This document shows positions 46,511-55,069 of a stretch of DNA of 64,000 nt, piece after piece (the first letter of the stretch is position 1; every line of letters starts with the position of its first letter). A model generated the notes under the pieces. The model was not told the origin of the DNA, made no database searches, and saw nothing but the letters and a program-made list of their open reading frames with translations. A program made the translations under genes and the position numbers. Source of the DNA: Carnobacterium gallinarum DSM 4847. GTDB lineage: Bacteria > Bacillota > Bacilli > Lactobacillales > Carnobacteriaceae. Where the stretch lies: contig NZ_JQLU01000003.1 of NCBI RefSeq assembly GCF_000744375.1, positions 1 through 64,000 of the forward strand, read 5' to 3'.

Positions 46511-46540
46511 AACAGAGTAGAAAATCTACTCTGTAAAAAA
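46511..46540 (-). terminator. Minus-strand terminator at the IS right end
   Basis: ACAGAGTAG pairs with CTACTCTGT; on the minus strand TTTTTTT follows. It faces transcripts entering the IS from the right and so protects against antisense RNA. Confidence 0.75.
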
Positions 46541-46581
46541 GTCTAACTTTTGGGGGTCACTACATAGTAGTTGGCTGATTT

Positions 46582-46836
46582 TTAAATCTCTTCTTTTTTG
46601 AACAACTCTTCCGGCAAGAAAATTCCTAACTGTAATAAAGCTACAGGTCCTGCTAAACGTTCCACTAAAGCAGCCATTTTAACAGCACCAACTCCTGCTA
46701 TTTTAGCAAAATCTTCTAATACTTCCGGACTGATATCTTGTAAGTAAATTAAGTTATGCTCTAATGAATATTTTTTAAATAAATAAAATTTCGAGTCTGC
46801 AAAAACATCTTGAATTAAGTAGTGTTCTTTTTTCAA
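46582..46836 (-). CDS. 84-residue protein with helix-hairpin-helix-like segment
   Basis: Small soluble protein, family not recognised. The middle (ISPEVLEDFAKIAGVGAVKM, then AALVERL) looks like a helix-hairpin-helix turn (GVG), and the C-terminus is hydrophobic then charged (GIFLPEELFKKEE). ATG at 46836 follows AAAGGAG. Its stop lies at the edge of the right half of the IS-split terminator. It is divergent from the universal stress gene. Confidence 0.6.
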   Translation of the reverse strand: MKKEHYLIQDVFADSKFYLFKKYSLEHNLIYLQDISPEVLEDFAKIAGVGAVKMAALVERLAGPVALLQLGIFLPEELFKKEEI

Positions 46837-46984
46837 CTTTACAAACTCCTTTAAAATTATTTTTAGTAAACAGAAGGATCTTAGTTCTATTTTATTCCTA
46901 TTTGGTGTAAACTGTAGATGTAGTAGAAATAGAGGAACTTACTCTATCATATCATAAATATTAAATGAATTGGAGTGATGAACA

Positions 46985-47458
46985 ATGTTACAACAATACA
47001 AAAGAATTTTAGTAGCTGTTGATGGATCAGAAGAAGCAGAATTAGCCTTTAAAAAGGCTGTTTATGTAGCGAATCGGAATGAAGCCGCTTTAGTTCTAAC
47101 TCACGTTATTGACACTCGCGCTTTCCAAAGCGTCTCTAGCTTTGATGGAACAATGGCTGAACAAGCTACGGAGCAAGCAAAGAACACAATGGAAGAATAC
47201 TTGCGCTATGCTAAAAATCACAATGTTGAAGAAGTTAGTTATACGATCGAATACGGATCACCTAAAGCGCTTATTGCAAAACAAATTCCAGAAGATCAAA
47301 ATATCGACTTAATCATGGTTGGAGCAACTGGTTTAAATGCCGTTGAACGAATCTTTATTGGTTCAGTTTCAGAATATGTTATTCGTCACGCAACTTGTGA
47401 TGTCTTAGTTGTTCGTACCGATTTAGAAAATAAATTGCCACCAAAAAAAATCAAATAA
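46985..47458 (+). CDS. Universal stress protein UspA family
   Basis: 157 residues. The N-terminal ILVAVDGSEEAELAFKKAV and the ATP-binding motif GATGLNAVERIFIGSVSEYV (G-2x-G-9x-GS) mark the ATP-binding subgroup. Dimeric cytosolic stress protein; precise role unknown. ATG follows GGAGTGATGAAC-type site. A terminator follows. Confidence 0.92.
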   Translation: MLQQYKRILVAVDGSEEAELAFKKAVYVANRNEAALVLTHVIDTRAFQSVSSFDGTMAEQATEQAKNTMEEYLRYAKNHNVEEVSYTIEYGSPKALIAKQIPEDQNIDLIMVGATGLNAVERIFIGSVSEYVIRHATCDVLVVRTDLENKLPPKKIK

Positions 47459-47524
47459 ATTCTGACTAAAAATGGAACTGAAACAAAACTACTATTTTGG
47501 ATAAAAATCAGTTAAATAAAAACT

Positions 47525-47577
47525 AAAAACTGTAAGAAATCAGCATTTGTAAAAATGGATTTCTTGCAGTTTTTTCA
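47525..47577 (+). terminator. Terminator after universal stress gene
   Basis: AAACTG-AAGAAATC pairs with GATTTCTTGCAGTTTTTT around a long loop; T-run at the end. Its stem resembles that after rnjA (3993-4045). Confidence 0.8.
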
Positions 47578-47622
47578 ATTTTAAAATCTTCTAACTATTG
47601 ATAAACACGAAAGAAAGAATTC

Positions 47623-47857
47623 TATGGCGGAACCCCGTCACCAGATGTTCCCACTAATCGTTTAACTAGCACTATTTCAAAAACATTATTGACCGATTCC
47701 CTTTATTTTCTATAAGATAAAGCAGTTTTTTATTTTACCTCATGTAGATAGTCAATCCTCAGTAATCACTATTCTGACTACCTTAATCATTCTTATCCTA
47801 AGTTATTTAGTTAATTATTTACTATTGCTAATTATCAGAAAAATCCGCAATCATTAA
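47623..47857 (+). pseudogene. Decayed membrane protein gene
   Basis: The + strand shows GGTPSPDVPTNRLTSTISK and TLLTDSLYFL in one frame and, after a shift near 47710, FYKIKQFFILPHVDSQ and a membrane helix (ITILTTLIILILSYLVNYLL) ending RKIRNH at 47857. A small terminator follows. Reads as a decayed gene for a small multi-helix protein; family unknown. No intact start. Confidence 0.45.
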
Positions 47858-47860
47858 TTA

Positions 47861-47888
47861 GGTAAGGACTACTCCGTACCTTTCTTAT
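47861..47888 (+). terminator. Small terminator after the decayed membrane gene
   Basis: AGGTA-A-GGA pairs with TCC-G-TACCT over a four-base loop, followed by TTCTT. It fits the end of the decayed gene just upstream. Confidence 0.45.
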
Positions 47889-47968
47889 AAAAAAAGGTTC
47901 TATAATATATCGTATTTATTGGTGAGTGAAACACTCGCCAGCACTTCTTTGCATTTCACTACAAAAAA

Positions 47969-47999
47969 GTAGGAGAGGAATTATAAATTCCTCTCCTAC
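47969..47999 (-). terminator. Terminator after ackA
   Basis: GTAGGAGAGGAATT (47969-47982) pairs perfectly with AATTCCTCTCCTAC; TTTTTT follows on the minus strand. It lies about 60 bases past the ackA stop. Confidence 0.85.
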
Positions 48000-48060
48000 C
48001 CCATGATTTTATTCAATTGATTCTTCACCAATACAATTTGACAAAGAGCCGTTTTTATAA

Positions 48061-49251
48061 TTATTTGCCTAAACGTTCAACGTCACGAGCAATCATAACT
48101 TCTTCATCTGTCGGAATTAATAATACTTTTACTTTTGATTCCGGAGTTGAAATAACACGTTCTTTCCCACGAACTTTATTCGCTTCTGCATCCATTTCTG
48201 TTCCTAAGAAAGTCACACCATTGATGATTTCTTCACGGATTTCTGGACCATTTTCACCAATACCAGCTGTAAAGATGATTGCATCTACACCATTCATTGT
48301 CGCAGCATATGAACCGATATATTTTTTAACACGGTCAGCGAAAATTCTAAGTGCGATAAACGCATTTTCGTTTGTGTGTTCAGCTGCTTCGATTTCACGC
48401 ATATCACTTGAAATACCTGAAAGTCCTAAAAGACCTGATTTTTTATTTAAAATATCAATGAATTCATTAATATCTGTAATGTTTAATTTACCCATTAAAT
48501 AAGCAATCAATGAAGGATCGATATCGCCTGAACGAGTTCCCATTGTCACACCTGCAAGCGGAGTGAAGCCCATTGAAGTATCAACAGATTTTCCACCATC
48601 GATAGCAGTGATTGAAGCACCGTTACCTAAATGACAAGAAATTAATTTTAATTCTTCAATTGGTTTACCTAACATTTCAGCTGCACGTTCTGAAACATAT
48701 TTATGAGAAGTTCCGTGAGCACCATATTTACGTGCTGCAAAATCTTCATAATAAGACATTGGAATGCTGTACAAGTAGCTTACTTTAGGCATTGTTGTGT
48801 GGAAAGATGTATCAAATACAGCCACACTTGTAATATTTGGTAACATTTTTTTGAATGCTTTAATTCCAGTAGCATTAGCTGGATTGTGTAAGGGTGCTAA
48901 TTCAGATAATTCTTCGATTTGTGATAAAACTTTATCATCAATGACAGCAGAATCTTTAAAAATTTCGCCACCAGCAACAACACGATGACCAACACCAGTA
49001 ATTTCGTCGAAGTTCGCAATAATATTTAACTCAACTAATTTTTTAAGCAACAATTCAATTGCTACTTCATGATTTTCCATGTCTTCAATCACTTCAAATT
49101 TTTGACCTTCGCCATATTTGATTGTAAAGATTGATTCTGGTAAACCAATTCTTTCTACGATTCCTTTAGCGATAACTGTTTCTGAAGGCATTTCGAATAA
49201 TTGCCATTTTAAACTAGAACTTCCGGCATTGATTGCAATTGTTTTTGACAT
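48061..49251 (-). CDS. ackA: Acetate kinase
   Basis: Makes ATP from acetyl phosphate in mixed-acid fermentation. 396 residues. Signature motifs: [15 protein letters not shown] at the N-terminus, [25 protein letters not shown], and the C-terminal [18 protein letters not shown] at 49251 follows AAAAGGGG. Sits 31 bases after a YtxK-like methyltransferase gene, the conserved pair in Bacilli; phosphotransacetylase is elsewhere. Confidence 0.95.
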   Translation of the reverse strand: MSKTIAINAGSSSLKWQLFEMPSETVIAKGIVERIGLPESIFTIKYGEGQKFEVIEDMENHEVAIELLLKKLVELNIIANFDEITGVGHRVVAGGEIFKDSAVIDDKVLSQIEELSELAPLHNPANATGIKAFKKMLPNITSVAVFDTSFHTTMPKVSYLYSIPMSYYEDFAARKYGAHGTSHKYVSERAAEMLGKPIEELKLISCHLGNGASITAIDGGKSVDTSMGFTPLAGVTMGTRSGDIDPSLIAYLMGKLNITDINEFIDILNKKSGLLGLSGISSDMREIEAAEHTNENAFIALRIFADRVKKYIGSYAATMNGVDAIIFTAGIGENGPEIREEIINGVTFLGTEMDAEANKVRGKERVISTPESKVKVLLIPTDEEVMIARDVERLGK

Positions 49252-49282
49252 GTTTATAAGTCCCCTTTTTAAGTTTTATTTA

Positions 49283-50287
49283 TTAAATATTCTCTTTTTT
49301 CCAAGTATCGACTTCATTCATAAAATGGAGCATCGCTTGTTGATTTTTAAAGTCTGGAATTTCTGCAAGTAAAACTTGTTTCGCTTGTTTGGCAGTAGCA
49401 CCTTTCTTTTGAATCAAGAGAATTGATTTACGTGAATGCTCAGTCTTGAATAATTCTTTTGGCAAATGAAGCATACCTTGCAAATAACTAGACTCTTGAA
49501 TGAATTTAGTTAAAGCTGACGCTTCTTCCGTTTCAAAAAGCTGTGATGGAACAAGGAATACACCTAGTCCGCCTTCCTTTAAATAACCGATACTTTGTTC
49601 AATCATTAAATGATGCGCGTAAGAATGTCCTTCCTTAGCAGCTGTTTTGAATCGTTTAGCACGATCATCAACTGGATAATAACCAACTGGCAAATCACCC
49701 ATGACAACATCTACAGGGTCAATCAAAAGGTCCTGCAATACGTCTTGATGTGTCAAGCGAACTGTTTGACGTTGCAAAGCTGTTCCCACTGCGGCTAACG
49801 ATAAAAGCAAGTCATCAATATCCACTCCTTCAGCATCTACCTTAATCTTCTTCAACATTAAACTGTTGTAAATAGTTGAAAGTAAATTAGCAGTACCGAC
49901 AGCAACATCTAAAACTCTAAGTTCAGTTGTTTCTTCTGGAATGATTTTTTCAAGCAAATAGCTCATAATGAATCCAATAGCATCTGGCGTCATTTGGTGG
50001 TTTGCTTGTAATTGATCAGCCTTAGCTCCTTTTAACAACGCCAATTGAAATGCTTTCCGAATTTCTTCTGGTTCCATATCTTGCAAGGAAACATCTTGAT
50101 AGAGAAAATTCAAGCGATTAACCGTTTCGATAGCTAACGTTTCTTCACTATTATCAGTTTTTCCCTCTAATAAATTTTCTCCTGTTTCTAAAAGAGCTTC
50201 TAAATACGAAACATCAATTTCTTGCTGTAACAATTGAACCGAGGTATTTAGCTTAGTATACAAACTTTCAATCTCTTTTTGCGACAA
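49283..50287 (-). CDS. YtxK-like class I methyltransferase
   Basis: 334 residues. The helical N-terminal domain is followed by an N6-adenine-type methyltransferase fold: ELRVLDVAVGTANLLSTI (SAM site) and VVMGDLPVGYYPVDD in the place of the catalytic NPPY, with DLPVGYY instead. The target is unknown; no restriction genes are near. Encoded just upstream of ackA, as in many Bacilli. Confidence 0.85.
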   Translation of the reverse strand: MSQKEIESLYTKLNTSVQLLQQEIDVSYLEALLETGENLLEGKTDNSEETLAIETVNRLNFLYQDVSLQDMEPEEIRKAFQLALLKGAKADQLQANHQMTPDAIGFIMSYLLEKIIPEETTELRVLDVAVGTANLLSTIYNSLMLKKIKVDAEGVDIDDLLLSLAAVGTALQRQTVRLTHQDVLQDLLIDPVDVVMGDLPVGYYPVDDRAKRFKTAAKEGHSYAHHLMIEQSIGYLKEGGLGVFLVPSQLFETEEASALTKFIQESSYLQGMLHLPKELFKTEHSRKSILLIQKKGATAKQAKQVLLAEIPDFKNQQAMLHFMNEVDTWKKENI

Positions 50288-50540
50288 TGCTCTAGCCTCA
50301 TTTCCTTACTTTATCGCTATTCTACAAAACATTTAGCATTTTTTACTGCTAGCATAACTGTTTTGTGAAATTGCATTACCTGTACTATTTTAACCAATAA
50401 ACTGTTAGGTTTCAAGCGTCAATTTGAAAAGATTTAGAATTTTTTTAATTTCTCATTTTTTGCTTTCTATAACTGTCTATTAAAAGTCATATATACCTTG
50501 ATTCCCGAGAAAAGATAACGCTTTCTTTTTTTATTTTAAA

Positions 50541-50576
50541 AAAAAGCTCTTCTATCGAAATAGAAGAAACTTTTTG
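50541..50576 (-). terminator. Terminator after rplU-prp-rpmA
   Basis: On the minus strand AGTTTCTTCTAT pairs with ATAGAAGAGCT around TTCG; TTTTTTT follows, just past rpmA. The remaining 250 bases to the methyltransferase start show nothing clear. Confidence 0.88.
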
Positions 50577-50582
50577 TTTTAA

Positions 50583-50870
50583 TTATTGAGCAACTGCAGG
50601 GTATACAGATACTTGTTTTTTGTCGCGACCTTTACGTTCGAAGCGAACTACACCATCTACTTTAGCAAAAAGCGTATCGTCTCCACCGATTCCAACGTTT
50701 ACACCTGGATAAATTCTAGTACCGCGTTGACGGTATAAAATCGAACCACCTGTAACTGTTTGACCGTCAGCTCTTTTAGCGCCTAAGCGTTTAGAGTTAG
50801 AGTCACGTCCGTTAGTTGTAGATCCGCCCCCTTTTTTGTGAGCGAAGAATTGTAAATTCATTTTCAACAT
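50583..50870 (-). CDS. rpmA: Ribosomal protein L27 (with cleaved N-terminus)
   Basis: 95 residues. The N-terminus [17 protein letters not shown] carries the Firmicutes extension whose cleavage after FFA-preceding Phe by Prp exposes the peptidyl-transfer-centre tail (AHKKGGGS). Remainder is the standard L27 core. Start ATG follows AGGAGG. Third gene of rplU-prp-rpmA. Confidence 0.95.
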   Translation of the reverse strand: MLKMNLQFFAHKKGGGSTTNGRDSNSKRLGAKRADGQTVTGGSILYRQRGTRIYPGVNVGIGGDDTLFAKVDGVVRFERKGRDKKQVSVYPAVAQ

Positions 50871-50896
50871 ATGAGTTGCACCTCCTGATGTTTAAT

Positions 50897-51229
50897 TTAT
50901 TTAAGCATTTCGACATACTCAGGATATTCTTCTACGATTGATTCTACGGATAGTAGTAAACTTTCTAAAAGAATCTGAGCAATGTGTAATTGTTCACGGT
51001 TAATCTCTTGAATAAGTTCAACATAAAGCTCTCCACCATTCTCTTCATCCATCTCTACAAGAGGTTGGAATCCAGCTAAGGCTTCAATACTATTTGTTGC
51101 TCCAAAAGATAAAGCTGAAACGGCTGCACAAACGATGTCGTTACCGTCGGGTCCTGACTCTGCATGTCCAGTAATTTCAAAAGAAACTAAATTCCCTTCG
51201 TCGTTACGTTTGAATGATGCTTGAATCAT
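50897..51229 (-). CDS. prp: Ribosomal-processing cysteine protease Prp
   Basis: 110 residues. Cleaves the N-terminal extension of L27, an essential step in Firmicutes. Catalytic His in ITGHAESG (about 21) and Cys in NDIVCAAVSALSFG (about 33). ATG at 51229 (MIQASF) is preferred over the GTG four codons upstream because GGTG is well spaced. Lies between rplU and rpmA, the conserved order, ensuring co-production with its substrate. Confidence 0.93.
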   Translation of the reverse strand: MIQASFKRNDEGNLVSFEITGHAESGPDGNDIVCAAVSALSFGATNSIEALAGFQPLVEMDEENGGELYVELIQEINREQLHIAQILLESLLLSVESIVEEYPEYVEMLK

Positions 51230-51246
51230 ATTGAACACCACTTTTC

Positions 51247-51555
51247 TTAAGCGTTAATTGCGTTAATAACAACTTTTGTATAAGGTTGACGATGACCTTG
51301 TTTACGGTGAGTATGTTTTTTAGGTTTGTATTTATACGTAGTAACTTTCTTTTGTTTACCATGTTTTTCTACAGTACCTTCAACAGTAGCTCCTGCGATT
51401 GTTGGTGCTCCAACTTTTGTTTCTTCGCCACCTACTAAGATTACTTCATCAAAGCTTACAGTTTCGCCAGCTTCAACGTTTAATTTTTCAACGTAAATTG
51501 CTTGACCTACCTCAACTTTAACTTGTTTTCCACCAGTTTTGATAATTGCGTACAT
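51247..51555 (-). CDS. rplU: Ribosomal protein L21
   Basis: 102 residues, large-subunit protein. The family opening [18 protein letters not shown] and the basic C-terminal [20 protein letters not shown] are textbook. First gene of rplU-prp-rpmA, preceded by an L21 leader and a consensus promoter. Confidence 0.97.
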   Translation of the reverse strand: MYAIIKTGGKQVKVEVGQAIYVEKLNVEAGETVSFDEVILVGGEETKVGAPTIAGATVEGTVEKHGKQKKVTTYKYKPKKHTHRKQGHRQPYTKVVINAINA

Positions 51556-51660
51556 TTATTCGCACCTCCTTATTAGACTTAGACTCGCCGTTGTGAGCGT
51601 CATTGCTGAACTTAAAACTCATTCCCGCGCGGTTGTAGTTGTGGTGCTACACATTTACAA
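51556..51660 (-). ncRNA. L21 leader
   Basis: The about 105 bases before rplU hold compact hairpins (GTTGTAGTTGTGGTGCTAC region and the GTGAGCG/CGCCGTT region reading the + strand), in the place of the known Firmicutes L21 leader, thought to sense L21 for autoregulation. Assigned by position and hairpins; a covariance model search would settle it. Confidence 0.6.
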
Positions 51661-51667
51661 CATTAAT

Positions 51668-51696
51668 ATCATATCAAATATAGTCTGATTCGTCAA
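51668..51696 (-). promoter_or_regulatory. rplU promoter
   Basis: On the minus strand TTGACG (51696-51691), 17 bases, TATGAT (51673-51668). Confidence 0.85.
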
Positions 51697-51736
51697 TCTA
51701 TTTATCAAAATAACATCATATAAAAATAACTAGGCT

Positions 51737-52411
51737 CTATTTAATAAATCCTTCTGAACGAACAACTCTTGTTCCAACATCTTCTGCAAACTCTAAATCA
51801 TGGGTTACAATTAAAATCCCTGTACCCTCTGCTGCAATTTGTTGAATCATTTTGCCAATTCCAATTGTTGATTCTCGATCTAAAGCAGATGTTGGCTCGT
51901 CAAAGCAAAGAATCTTAGGATTTAGCATCATCGCTCTAGCAATCGCTACACGCTGTTTTTGACCACCTGATAACGTACTTGGCATTACCGCAATTTTATC
52001 TGATAAACCAACTTGATCTAAAATAGTCATAGCCTTATTTGTTAACTCTTCCTTAGAAGCCAGTTTTTGCGCTAAAGGAGCTTCTAAACAGTTATCTAAT
52101 ACAGTTAAGTTAGGAAACAACTGATAGTCTTGAAAAACCATTCCAATTCCATTATGATAAGCGCGAATATTTATTTTAGGGACATACACACTTCTGCCAT
52201 TTTTTTCTGTACATAAATACGTATCATCAATCCGTATACTACCTTGATCTGCTTTTTCTAAATGATTAATTAATCGCATTAACGTTGTTTTTCCAGTTCC
52301 TGACTTTCCAACTAACGTAACGATTTCACCAGATTCTATTTTAAAATCATAGTTTTGCAAAACCGGAATACCATTAAATTTTTTTGTGATATTTTTTACT
52401 TCTAAAATCAT
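51737..52411 (-). CDS. Polar amino-acid ABC transporter ATPase
   Basis: 224 residues of the GlnQ/HisP family. Walker A GKSGTGKTT (about 35), Q-loop FQDYQLFPN, signature LSGGQKQRVAIARA, Walker B ILCFDEPTSALD, switch VTHDLEFA. Last gene of a four-gene unit with permease and two binding proteins. The substrate follows from the T-box specifier if that can be assigned. Confidence 0.92.
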   Translation of the reverse strand: MILEVKNITKKFNGIPVLQNYDFKIESGEIVTLVGKSGTGKTTLMRLINHLEKADQGSIRIDDTYLCTEKNGRSVYVPKINIRAYHNGIGMVFQDYQLFPNLTVLDNCLEAPLAQKLASKEELTNKAMTILDQVGLSDKIAVMPSTLSGGQKQRVAIARAMMLNPKILCFDEPTSALDRESTIGIGKMIQQIAAEGTGILIVTHDLEFAEDVGTRVVRSEGFIK

Positions 52412-52423
52412 CTGTTTCCCTCC

Positions 52424-53053
52424 TTAAAAATCAATTCTCTTTTCAAATACATTCAGGCCAACCGTAACAATTCCCGTAATAGCTAAATAAATTATTCCCA
52501 CCGCAACAAAAGGGGTTAAAGAAGCGTAAGTATTCGCTGCAATTTGTCCAGCTCTTAATAACTCACCTAAACCAATCACATAAATTAATGACGTATCTTT
52601 CACTAAAGAAATAATTTCATTTCCAACAGAAGGTAAGACTACACGAAAAACTTGCGGAATAATAATTCGTTGAAAACCACGAATTCTACCAATGCCTAGT
52701 ACTTGAATAGCTTCAAATTGTCCAACCGGAACAGATAATATTCCACCACGAAAAATTTCTGCATAATAGGCAGTATAATTTAAACCAAAAGCAATAATCG
52801 CTGCTGTGAAGCGATCTAAACTAATACCAACCATCGGCAATCCAAAGAAAACAATCATTAATTGTAGTAACAATGGCGATCCACGCATAATATAGATATA
52901 TAGTTGAATTAGAATAGAAATTGGCTTAGGGGCATAGACCCGAATAACCGCCACTAAGAAACCTAGTGGGATACTAATAATTAAGATAACAAAAAATAGC
53001 AATAACGTTGTTTTCAGACCTTCTAATAACGATGGAAGTAGTTCTATAATCAT
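52424..53053 (-). CDS. Polar amino-acid ABC transporter permease
   Basis: 209 residues, five membrane helices, HisM/GlnP type. The EAA loop that docks the ATPase is FEAIQVLGIGRIRGFQRIIIPQ (around residue 125), and YIMRGSPLLLQLMIVFFGLP is characteristic. It lies 12 bases before the ATPase gene. A homodimer is expected because only one permease is encoded. Confidence 0.92.
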   Translation of the reverse strand: MIIELLPSLLEGLKTTLLLFFVILIISIPLGFLVAVIRVYAPKPISILIQLYIYIMRGSPLLLQLMIVFFGLPMVGISLDRFTAAIIAFGLNYTAYYAEIFRGGILSVPVGQFEAIQVLGIGRIRGFQRIIIPQVFRVVLPSVGNEIISLVKDTSLIYVIGLGELLRAGQIAANTYASLTPFVAVGIIYLAITGIVTVGLNVFEKRIDF

Positions 53054-53073
53054 CTTGTTTCACCTCATAATTT

Positions 53074-53853
53074 TTATTCGCTAAACCATTTAGCTTTAAT
53101 TTTTTCTTGTGTACCGTCCTCTTTCATTTCCGTTAAAGCTTGGTTCACTTTTTTTAACAACGCTGTATCTTTTTTGCGAACACCAACAGCAACTTCTTCT
53201 ACGCCAAAATCATCTTTTAAAATTCGATACTTTTCAGCACCTTTTTGTTTAATTGTGTAGCGTCCATATGTTCCACCTACAATAATCGCTTCACTTCGAC
53301 CACTATCTAAATCGTTAAAAACATCATTATTAGAAGCATAGGTGATCATCTCACCGCCCTTAAAAGATTTCAACAAATCAGGTGCATCTTTGGCTAAAAT
53401 CGAAACTGCACTGGAAGATTGTTGAGCAGCAACTGTTTTTCCTTTTAAATCAGCTTTTGTTTGAATCGGACTATCCTTTAAGACAATAATCACTTGCCCA
53501 ACCTCAAGATAGGTTTGGCTAAAGTTAACCTTTTCTTCACGTTCTGCATTTTTTGCATATCCATTCCAGATTAAGTCTATATTGCCAGAGTTCAACTCTG
53601 TTTCTTTCATTGACCAATCAATTGGTTGAAATTCAATTTCCATATTCATACGTTTGCCAAACTCATTCGCTAAATCAACATCAAATCCAACAATTTTTCC
53701 ATTTGAATCCCGATACCCCATCGGAACAAACGTATCATCTAACCCAATAATTACCTTTTCCTTGCCTTTTTCTTTTGCAACTGGCTGGCTGCTACATCCC
53801 CCAATGATAACAGCCAGTAAAAGCAAACTAATCCAAATTAATTTCTTTTTCAT
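53074..53853 (-). CDS. Amino-acid binding lipoprotein (second copy)
   Basis: 259 residues, SBP family 3. Signal peptide with lipobox IGGC (Cys20), then GFDVDLANEFGKRM and the Asp/Arg ligand region of polar amino-acid binders (LDDTFVPMGYRDSNGKIVG). Clearly a paralogue of the protein encoded just upstream (shared WNGYAKNAEREEKVNFS-like and SSSAVSI segments). Two binding proteins for one permease probably widen substrate range. Confidence 0.92.
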   Translation of the reverse strand: MKKKLIWISLLLLAVIIGGCSSQPVAKEKGKEKVIIGLDDTFVPMGYRDSNGKIVGFDVDLANEFGKRMNMEIEFQPIDWSMKETELNSGNIDLIWNGYAKNAEREEKVNFSQTYLEVGQVIIVLKDSPIQTKADLKGKTVAAQQSSSAVSILAKDAPDLLKSFKGGEMITYASNNDVFNDLDSGRSEAIIVGGTYGRYTIKQKGAEKYRILKDDFGVEEVAVGVRKKDTALLKKVNQALTEMKEDGTQEKIKAKWFSE

Positions 53854-53880
53854 TATAAATCCCCCTATTCTAAAAATAAA

Positions 53881-54702
53881 TTATTGCTTTTCACCAAACC
53901 ATTTTTGATAAGCTTTATCATAGGTTCCATCAGCTCTCAGTTCTGCCAACGCGGTATCAACCTTTTCCTTTAATTGTTTATCCGCTTTTCTCATACCCAC
54001 ACCATATTCTTCTGTACCGTAATTATCTGTCAGAATCCGATATTTTTCTGATCCTTTTAACCCTATATAATAACGAGCCAAAACTTCATCTGCAACAGCT
54101 GCATCACTACGTTTTGATTCTAAATCATTAAATACATCATTATTTGATGGATATTGAATAATTTCGCTTCCTTTAAAATCTGCTACCGTAACTTCTTTAT
54201 CAGCTTCAATGGCAGACACGGCACTTGAAGATTCTTGAGCAGTCACAACCTTACCTTTTAAGTCAGCTTTTGTTTGAATTGGACTATCTTTTAAAACAAT
54301 GATAGCTTGGCTATTATCTAAATAAGGAGTTGAAAAATTAACTTTCTCCTGACGTTCTTTTGTAATCGTATAACCATTCCAAATCAAATCAATATTTCCT
54401 GCATTTAATTCAGTTTCCTTCATTGCCCAATCAATTGCTTGAAATTCAATTTTTAAGTTTAATTTCTTACCAACGGCATTCGCCAAATCAACATCAAACC
54501 CAACAATTTTTCCATTACTATCTCGATAACTCATCGGTGCAAATGTATCATCTAATCCAACAACTAATTTACCTGACTTTTCGATCTGACTATATGAATC
54601 TTTCCCATTTGTTTCATTTTTAGCTGTTGTATCTTTATTACCACAAGCTGCTGTTACTAAAAGAATTCCTACTGTTGCTAAACCAATCATGATTTTTTTC
54701 AT
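53881..54702 (-). CDS. Amino-acid binding lipoprotein (first copy)
   Basis: 273 residues, SBP family 3. Signal peptide MKKIMIGLATVGILLVTAAC with lipobox TAAC (Cys20). Ligand region LDDTFAPMSYRDSNGKIVG and SSSAVSAIEADKEV. Strongly similar to the next gene (about two thirds by eye), pointing to tandem duplication. First gene of the transporter unit; its leader is a T-box. Confidence 0.93.
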   Translation of the reverse strand: MKKIMIGLATVGILLVTAACGNKDTTAKNETNGKDSYSQIEKSGKLVVGLDDTFAPMSYRDSNGKIVGFDVDLANAVGKKLNLKIEFQAIDWAMKETELNAGNIDLIWNGYTITKERQEKVNFSTPYLDNSQAIIVLKDSPIQTKADLKGKVVTAQESSSAVSAIEADKEVTVADFKGSEIIQYPSNNDVFNDLESKRSDAAVADEVLARYYIGLKGSEKYRILTDNYGTEEYGVGMRKADKQLKEKVDTALAELRADGTYDKAYQKWFGEKQ

Positions 54703-54734
54703 CTTAAATCTCTCCCTTTTTTCAGTTTTTCAAA

Positions 54735-55034
54735 ACAAAAAAGCCCCTTGATTTTCATAATTGAAAATCAAAGGACGATAAGTTAAGTATCGTGGTCCCA
54801 CCTTTTTTTATAGCTTCTTCACAAAAGCTACCTCTTCACGTTCAAAACTGCTAAACGCTAGTACTATAACGGGTACACCCGGGATAATCTACTATTCCAT
54901 ATAGGGAAGTTCAATCGCCAGCTCAGAGATGTGTGTTCAGAATTAGTTCCTTGATTGCTCTCACCATAGACAATCTCTCTTTGAATTCACTAATCTTACT
55001 TTTTCTCTTCAACGCTTCAAATTTCTAATCATTT
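54735..55034 (-). promoter_or_regulatory. T-box leader of the amino-acid transporter
   Basis: T-box sequence AAGGTGGGACCACG (54804-54791, minus strand), followed by a terminator hairpin (CTTTGATTTTC/GAAAATCAAG, 54773-54747) with TTTTTT. Stem I is closed by AGAGAGAT/ATCTCT. The triplet before it in TTCTGAACACACATCTCT suggests a CAC (His) specifier, with AAC or ACA as alternatives. Transport would rise when the cognate tRNA is uncharged. Confidence 0.8.
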
Positions 55035-55040
55035 TTTAAT

Positions 55041-55069
55041 AGTATAGCACATTCTTTTTTATTTGCCAA
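55041..55069 (-). promoter_or_regulatory. Promoter of the T-box transporter unit
   Basis: On the minus strand TTGGCA (55069-55064), 17 bases, TATACT (55046-55041). It overlaps the 3' end of minD. Confidence 0.8.

Larger units (their letters stand above)
45046..46564 (+). mobile_element. IS3-family insertion sequence (IS150-like), apparently intact
   Basis: 1519 bp. The ends TGTACCGCCCCCCAAAAGTTAGAC (first 20: TGTACCGCCCCCCAAAAGTT) and the inverted right end (TGTAGTGACCCCCAAAAGTT) agree at 21 of 24 positions. Three-base target duplications TAG flank it (45043-45045 and 46565-46567). Two overlapping frames encode OrfA and OrfB with an intact DDE triad. No decay is visible, and the target is the loop of a terminator. 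Confidence 0.93.

Noticed and set aside
48017-48502. 161-codon open frame opposite ackA
   Set aside because: Antisense shadow; Ser/Ile-rich composition is typical of complemented coding DNA.
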